From Amphibalanus amphitrite (taxonomy: Eukaryota; Arthropoda; Thecostraca; Balanomorpha; Balanidae): a stretch of DNA of 64,000 nucleotides. Shown here piece by piece: positions 58,142 to 64,000 of the stretch. The stretch spans positions 744,001 to 808,000 of the forward strand of contig NW_024881626.1 in NCBI RefSeq assembly GCF_019059575.1. The letters are read 5' to 3'. Position 1 is the first letter of the stretch. Each line of letters starts with the position of its first letter. A model generated the notes under the pieces. That model saw only the letters and a program-made list of their open reading frames with translations. It had not been told where the DNA came from and made no database searches. A program made the translations under genes and the position numbers.

Positions 58142-59043
58142 CTAACCCTATTACTGGTGGGGGAGGGGGGGGGGCGACTAAAAAAAATTTGATCATTTAC
58201 CTGTACTTTGTTTGCTCTCGACGGAAAACCACTCTAGCTAGGAGCTTGAAATTTTGTGACTTTTCTTTGCCTTTCATTGCGCACGTTGTGGCAAATTTGT
58301 GAGTTTCTAGCTTACGCAGAGGCGTCTCCAGGACGAGTTTCTCGGGGGTAGTTTTGGCCCAGCTTTGACTGTTCCGACATTTGCCGCTAAGCAGCGACTT
58401 ACTTAGGTTTGTAATGATCATCAGTGGCACTCCCTGTCATATGTATGCACCTAAAGACTATGTGACGTCATTCTACAATGAAAATATTGGAATAGGCGGA
58501 CCACTGGTACCTGAGAAAGGGGCCAATCTCAATGTACTGTCCCCCGTCTTAGCATGCCTGAATCCGCCTATGCTCAACGAAAACGTGTATTTTGTGCTCA
58601 CAATGCATATTTTACATGATATATGGCATATCATGTCATTAGGCACATGACATACCATGTCAAAAACTCAAAACATCATCCCAAGTTAGGTTACCTGAAT
58701 CCGCCTATGATTTTTGAAATATCAAAAATACCGAAATATATGATAGACCAGTTCACGAAGAAGGGTCCCCTGAAGTTTTATCAAAATCAGTCGAAAAATA
58801 AAGAAGTTATAGCATTTTTAGTGAAAGGTGTATAACGCGATTTTTTCGAAAATTTTTGCTTCCAGGACCCCCAATTTTGAGTCCAGAATTCCGAGACAAG
58901 TATTTTATAGATAGTGCTACTCTTATCAATCGCTGAAAGTTTCAAGGCAATCGTTCAGTCAGTGTAGCTATGACGAGCATTCTAATGTTTTTCTGAGGTT
59001 AGGTCACTTGGCGACTGGCGTGACCTGGTGACCTGACCTTGAG
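58142..59043. mobile_element. CCCTATTA-type element, truncated, joined to another fragment
   Basis: Starts CTAA-CCCTATTACTGGTGGGGG. Shares 'ccgcctatgatttttgaaa' and neighbouring phrases with 36884-37776. From about 58930 the sequence switches to an inverted piece of a 55518-type element. No right end found. Confidence 0.55.
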
Positions 59044-60807
59044 CTTCATGGGGGTCGGTTGGACCCTCCCCCCTAGCCGTTAGCTATCGTTTGGCCCCTG
59101 ATCGAGCTAGAGCTTCGCGGAAAAAACAAGCGTGCTGCCCGTGACAAGAGGAAGCCGATGATACCCAATTTTAAGGTCCTAGGTCATTGGTTGACCTTCC
59201 GGGTCAGGTTAATGACCGAAAAGTCGGGAAAATCGGGACCTGTTAGAAAGTCGTGAAGTGTGGCTGCTAAGAGCTTTTTTCGGGGTGCTGATCACGAATA
59301 TCGTGTTAGTTTTGATCACAGGTGATGTCTTTAAGCATTTAGACCAGGTCGGGTCAGGTCAGTTCAGATCAACCAGTAGGGGTCGTGACGGGTATTCGTA
59401 GTACGTGTCAACCGTCTCTGACAGCTTCGTGACATGTTACGAAAGCACCATAACCACTTCGTAAATGCTCAAATAGTTTCTAAATTCGAATCCAGCTCCA
59501 AAAACTAGCCTACAAGCATGTAGGGGAGAGTGGGGCAAAGCGGCCACCCATCGTTTTAGCCCTTCATAGCTGGCGTCAGTTCCAATTTAGGGTTTTCAAT
59601 TATACTTCTCTTCATGGTCGTTCGAATGAGCCAGATCGGGGTTTCAGGCCCATCACCATTGTTCTGTGAAACACGGAAAAGCATTTCTTGCCAGATTACC
59701 AACTATTACAATTTTTAAATGTTATGTTATTCCATAACTGTTTGGAATTTTTATAAGCGTTCTTGTCCATGCATTGCATGGATATCGTACATGTATTCTA
59801 CCAATCTTAATGTTTTTTTACCCCACTAATAGCTAAGCTGGAATATTTTTTTGGAATACCGTCTCGGACGGTATGCGCGGGGCAAAGTGGCCGGGGCAAA
59901 GTGGCCACCCCCCAATTGGCCATGGGTTGTTTCCATCTGGATAAAAAACATTATTTATATTCAAATGTGTCCGTCATGCATTCATCTTGGCCACTTTTCA
60001 GTTGCATGAGTTACCAAATAATGCAATTAAATGTTTTTTTTCATGAAAATCCTTTCTTTGTTTACCCACAGGTGGAAGATAATAAAGTAAGCATCCATCC
60101 TCGCTTAAACCTTGTCACCATCAAATACCCTAGTCGTACATGAGGCAACTATTTTGTTTCCTATATTGGGACTTGAGAAGACGCCAGTGGCCGCTTTGCC
60201 CCAAGGTATGGGGCAAAGTGGCCAATATGCATAGGTTTAAAGTTTTGTCAATTTCTTCCATATGTGAACGCCTTTGGAAATAAAACGCAGTTGAAATAAA
60301 AGGCAGCTTACTAGGGATCGCTTTGTTATAGATAGAATCTTTCCAAGTTTAAAAATCAAGCGTTGGCATCGTGAGTGAAGCGTTAGGGTGGCCGCTTTGC
60401 CCCACTCTCCCCTAAAGCTCGAAAAAGTGAGCCGAGGTCACCAAAGGTCAATGACCTGACCTGACCTTCAGGTGACCTTGACATCCACCCAAATGCATGG
60501 GAGCAACATCAAATCTCATGTTTGAACGTTTGAAACCACGAGAAGCTTGCAAACGCGCAGCTAATGCCAGCCGACATACGCCGAATCGTGACTCCGGCCA
60601 AACATGGCCTCGAGAAATAGGTCACAAAATAGGTCACAGGTCAAAGGTCACTTGCGTCAGGGTCATCAAATTTTTAGAGTAGGTGAACAGTTGATCACCT
60701 CGAAGGTACTGAGAGTTTCGCTGCGATCGGCTGCTTTTGCGCGAGCTATTTGCGAAAAACCATGGGGGGGTCCATCAGAGTCCCCCTACTACACATGCGA
60801 GGGTTAA
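59044..60807. mobile_element. CCCTCGCC-type element, interrupted, inverse orientation
   Basis: Runs from ccctagccgttagctatcgtttggcccctgatcgagc to gcgaggg-TTAA (60804-60807). Its sequence matches 5347-6262 read in reverse. Split at 59521 by a TAGGGGAGA element. Confidence 0.72.
59521..60414. mobile_element. TAGGGGAGA element, 'GGGGCAAAG(C/T)GGCC' type
   Basis: 894 bp with perfect 27-bp inverted ends beginning TAGGGGAGAGTGGGGCAAAG. Its host reads ...aaacatgTAaaactcg... in intact copies (61497-61508), which proves the insertion and a TA duplication. The tag phrase ggggcaaagtggcc recurs at about 59880-59910 and 60187-60222. Confidence 0.88.
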
Positions 60808-60988
60808 GATACCAAATTATTGCTTTCAAATGACGTCATAGGAATAGTGGAGGCCGCATATAATGAACAAAAATAAAAGTATAATGTCCAAAAACCGGCG
60901 TCTATTTTTTCGGTGAAATTTGGTAGATATTCATTTTTGCGCTTTCTGAGCCACGGTACATCACTTTTATGCCAAATCATTAGCGTTT

Positions 60989-61892
60989 TTGACCCTCGCC
61001 GGCACAGGCCATTTTGCGTCCTTCGACGGCACAAGGCGGGGGGGGGGGGGGGGGTTGGTACGACCCCCTCACGTTTGGCCCCTGATCGAGCTAGAGCTTC
61101 GCGGAAAAAACGAGCGTGCTGCCCGTCACGAGAGGAAGCCGATGATACCCAATTTTAAGGTCCTAGTTCATCGGGTGACCTTCCAGGTCAGGTTAATGAC
61201 CCGAAAACCGGGAAATCGGGACCTGTTAGAAAGTCGTAAAGTGTGGCTGCTATGTGGTTTTCCGGGGTGCTGATCACGAATATCGTGTTAGTTTTGATTA
61301 GCGATGATGTCTTTAAGCATTTAGCCAGGTCGGGTCAGGTCAGGTCAGGTCAACCGGTAGGGGTTGTGACGGGTATTCGTAATACGTGTCGACTGCCTCT
61401 GACATCTTCGTAACATGCTACGAAGGCACCAAAACTACTTCGTAAATGTTCAAATGGTTGCTAAATTCGAATTCAGCTCCAAAAACTAGCCTAGAAACAT
61501 GTAAAACTCGAAAAAGTGAACCGAGGTCACCCGAGGTCATCAAAGGTCAATGACCTGACCTGACCTTCAGGTATCTTGACACCCACTCTAATGTATGGGG
61601 GCAACATCAAATCACATGTTTGAACGTTTGAAACCACGAAAAGCTTGCAAACGCGCGGCTAATGCGAGCCGACATACGCCGAATCGCGATTCCGGCCAAA
61701 CATGGTCTCGGAAAAGAGTTCACAGGTCAAAGGTCATTTGGGTCAGGATCATGAAATTTTCAGGATGGGTGTAAAATTGATCAATGCGCGAGTACTGAAA
61801 GTTTCGTTGCGATCGGCCGCTTTTTACGCGAGTTATTCGCAAAAAACCTTAGGGAGGGTTGCATCAACCCCCTCTGTGCCGGCGAGGGTTAA
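60989..61892. mobile_element. CCCTCGCC-type element, complete
   Basis: 904 bp with ends CCCTCGCCGGCACAGG and tgtgccggcgaggg. The flank is TTGA on the left (60989-60992) and TTAA on the right (61889-61892). Orientation is opposite to 5347-6262. Confidence 0.83.
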
Positions 61893-62579
61893 AGGAAGAC
61901 TGCCACCTTCAAAAAGTGTTCTCAGATCGGCCTATGATTTATTGCCTGGACAAAACAAAATTTTAGAATTCACCTGACAAAGTATCATCACGTGAATCGC
62001 GAAAAAAATTGTCGATTATCATACAATTATCAATCGGTTAATGTCTAGCGACAATATTTACACATCACTAGACTTCAAGGTCATAAGATTATTACATTTT
62101 ATTTGAAAAAGTAAGGTATTTTATGATTTACTAATATATGATTTCATAAGAAATTGGCCATGTTTAATTTATTTTGCATTTAAGTTCGTAAAACATTTAA
62201 AAATCATGGCTCATTTGGAATGGGTCTGGCCCATGTTAAACCCCATCTCCCACCCTTCTTGGAAAAAAAAAATGAACTACTGAATATATAAGTTTAACTT
62301 TTATTTTGACACTCCAAAATTCTTCTCTGATCTCGAAACAATCAAAGTTTTAACATATATTTACCAAAAGATTAGAAAATTCATGTTTCAAAGTTATCGA
62401 TAAACAGTAGAGATGTCGGTTTTCTTGGACTAAAAAAAATGGCATCAAACTGAACTTTGGTCTCCGATTTCTCGCAAACGGGTTCGAATTTCGGAAAACC
62501 GACTTCAGTCTGGGACATAGACCTGGCTCAGTTCTAGTGAAAACCGTTTTGTGGAAAAAAGGTGGCAGTCTACCTTTAA
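61889..62579. mobile_element. TTAA element with ends AGGAAGACTGCCACC
   Basis: 691 bp. TTAA-AGGAAGACTGCCACC at 61889 and ggtggcagtctacct-TTAA at 62576-62579 are inverted with one mismatch. It used the right TTAA of the previous element as its target. The interior is AT-rich without AGGTCA arrays. Confidence 0.8.
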
Positions 62580-62600
62580 GGTGGGAGGGTACCTTTAAGG

Positions 62601-63439
62601 TCTAATAAATCCATTTCAATGCCACTAGATGAGAGGATATGGGCGAGCTATTGAAATGCTTCGACTACCGACAGTTGTGCCACGGTGGCTGAGTCCATGC
62701 TTGGGGCGATATTGCCTAGGTGAGACAGGCCTTCTGCAGCTACTTAAACACTCACCTGACATTTCGTTTCTCTGGGTTACCGCAACGCAACTGTCAAAGA
62801 GAGGATGTTGCCGCTGGCATGTTCATTGTTCAGCTACAGACCGTGAATCTAAATCAGTCCGTCGGTGTCGGAGTTTACCTGTTCAGGGCTGTGTCCCGTG
62901 GTCGTGGATCGTTGAACCTCGTGCGGTCGCTCTCCCCAGGCTGAAGGTGGCGCTCAAGTCGCCGGCCTGGCCACTGATATTTGGCACGTCCGGCCCAAGT
63001 TCGGCCGGCCCCCGGCCGCGGCTGTCAGAAAACGCCACGTCAGGAACATAGACCATGCTGCCATGGGCACTCGCGATCCTGGTTACCAAAAGCAAAACGC
63101 TTAGTTTTCTCGAACTCCTCGTTACAAGCCAGAAGTTAACGCGGATCAGCTTCATATAAACACTTAATCCCTTTTTCTCACTTTCATGTAGGTAGGCCTA
63201 AATAAAGGTAGGTTTTGGCTGGATCGGCTAATCCACTTTTAATAGGTGGATGCAGATCACAAGCGACTATGGAAGCCAAGTCATAGTTATCACTCAATTT
63301 TCCAGATTTCAAATGCACCAAGCACTTGTTAAACTAATTACGCATTTATTTGAAAAACAGCCATTGCCATATTGGATAGATTTTGAATTTCAGAAAGGAT
63401 TAAATGTGATTTTACCCCTTCTGTCTTCTCCCTTCCTCT
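62601..63439. other. spacer with a possible - strand exon
   Basis: A moderately GC-rich block (62860-63080) reads on the - strand from an acceptor-like ctttTGGTAACCAG (about 63083) through an open frame to TGA near 62885. It encodes about 65 residues with no recognised domain. Evidence is too thin for a gene call. Confidence 0.25.
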
Positions 63440-63440
63440 T

Positions 63441-64000
<560 letters not shown>

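Larger units (their letters stand above)
60808..62600. mobile_element. AGGGACCCTCC-type element split by two TTAA elements
   Basis: 60808-60988 matches 8060-8240 read in reverse (gccaaatttc / ..atatttattttt.. area). Its end, aaggtgggagggtaccttTAA, appears only at 62579-62600, after the two insertions 60989-61892 and 61889-62579. Confidence 0.6.

Overview
The window is animal nuclear DNA, most likely from an arthropod and plausibly a crustacean. The basis is three intron-containing cuticle-protein genes with an R&R chitin-binding domain and a signal peptide split by an intron after Met-Lys-Leu, TCAGT initiators, and a many-exon type I diacylglycerol kinase gene with GT-AG introns. The species cannot be named from the sequence; a barnacle-like genome is a guess only.

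Protein-coding content is small. (1) Three tandem cuticle genes on the + strand (2892-4132, 13482-14542, 18134-19452), each with three exons, encode nearly identical secreted proteins of 185, 185 and 190 aa. Each has the same about 120-bp promoter block, with a CTTAAG box about 30 bp before a TCAGT initiator. (2) On the - strand, 13 exons between 29120 and 20786 join without a frame break into 532 residues of a diacylglycerol kinase: a RVH-type N-terminus, two EF-hands, two C1 zinc fingers and the first strand and loop of the kinase domain. The rest of the catalytic domain is not found to the left, so the gene probably continues past position 1 and the cuticle cluster would then lie inside its intron 13 on the opposite strand. 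A CpG-rich block at about 39440-40560 with a splice-donor-like site is a candidate promoter and first exon for the kinase.

Most of the rest is DNA transposon sequence, mainly short elements without a recognisable transposase, often nested. Four groups stand out: (i) elements flanked by TTAA (piggyBac-like target) with ends such as CCCTCGCC, CCCGCGCC or CCCTATTAGTGG, a subterminal G/C tract, a shared block (..CGATCG..GA.ACTTTCAGTACCCT..) and runs of AGGTCA half-sites; (ii) elements flanked by TA with ends TAGGGGAGA, each carrying its own tag phrase at both ends and again inside; (iii) TA-flanked elements ending GCCGTTTTCACGACGG; (iv) a 2.3-kb hAT-like element with perfect 18-bp ends and an 8-bp target duplication. 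There are also long-inverted-repeat elements, two tRNA-like SINE copies, one retroposed GC-rich sequence with a 15-bp target duplication, minisatellites and three long GA/CT tracts.

Layout: 1-2200 element remnants; 2770-4260 cuticle gene 1; 5015-11674 a deep nest of elements; 13360-14660 cuticle gene 2; 14810-16891 two abutting TTAA elements; 18010-19570 cuticle gene 3; 20786-29173 kinase exons; 29.2-39.7 kb probable kinase 5' intron with simple repeats and nested elements; 39.4-40.6 kb CpG island; 41.3-63 kb almost wholly elements and anonymous spacer; 63.4 kb a long CT tract.
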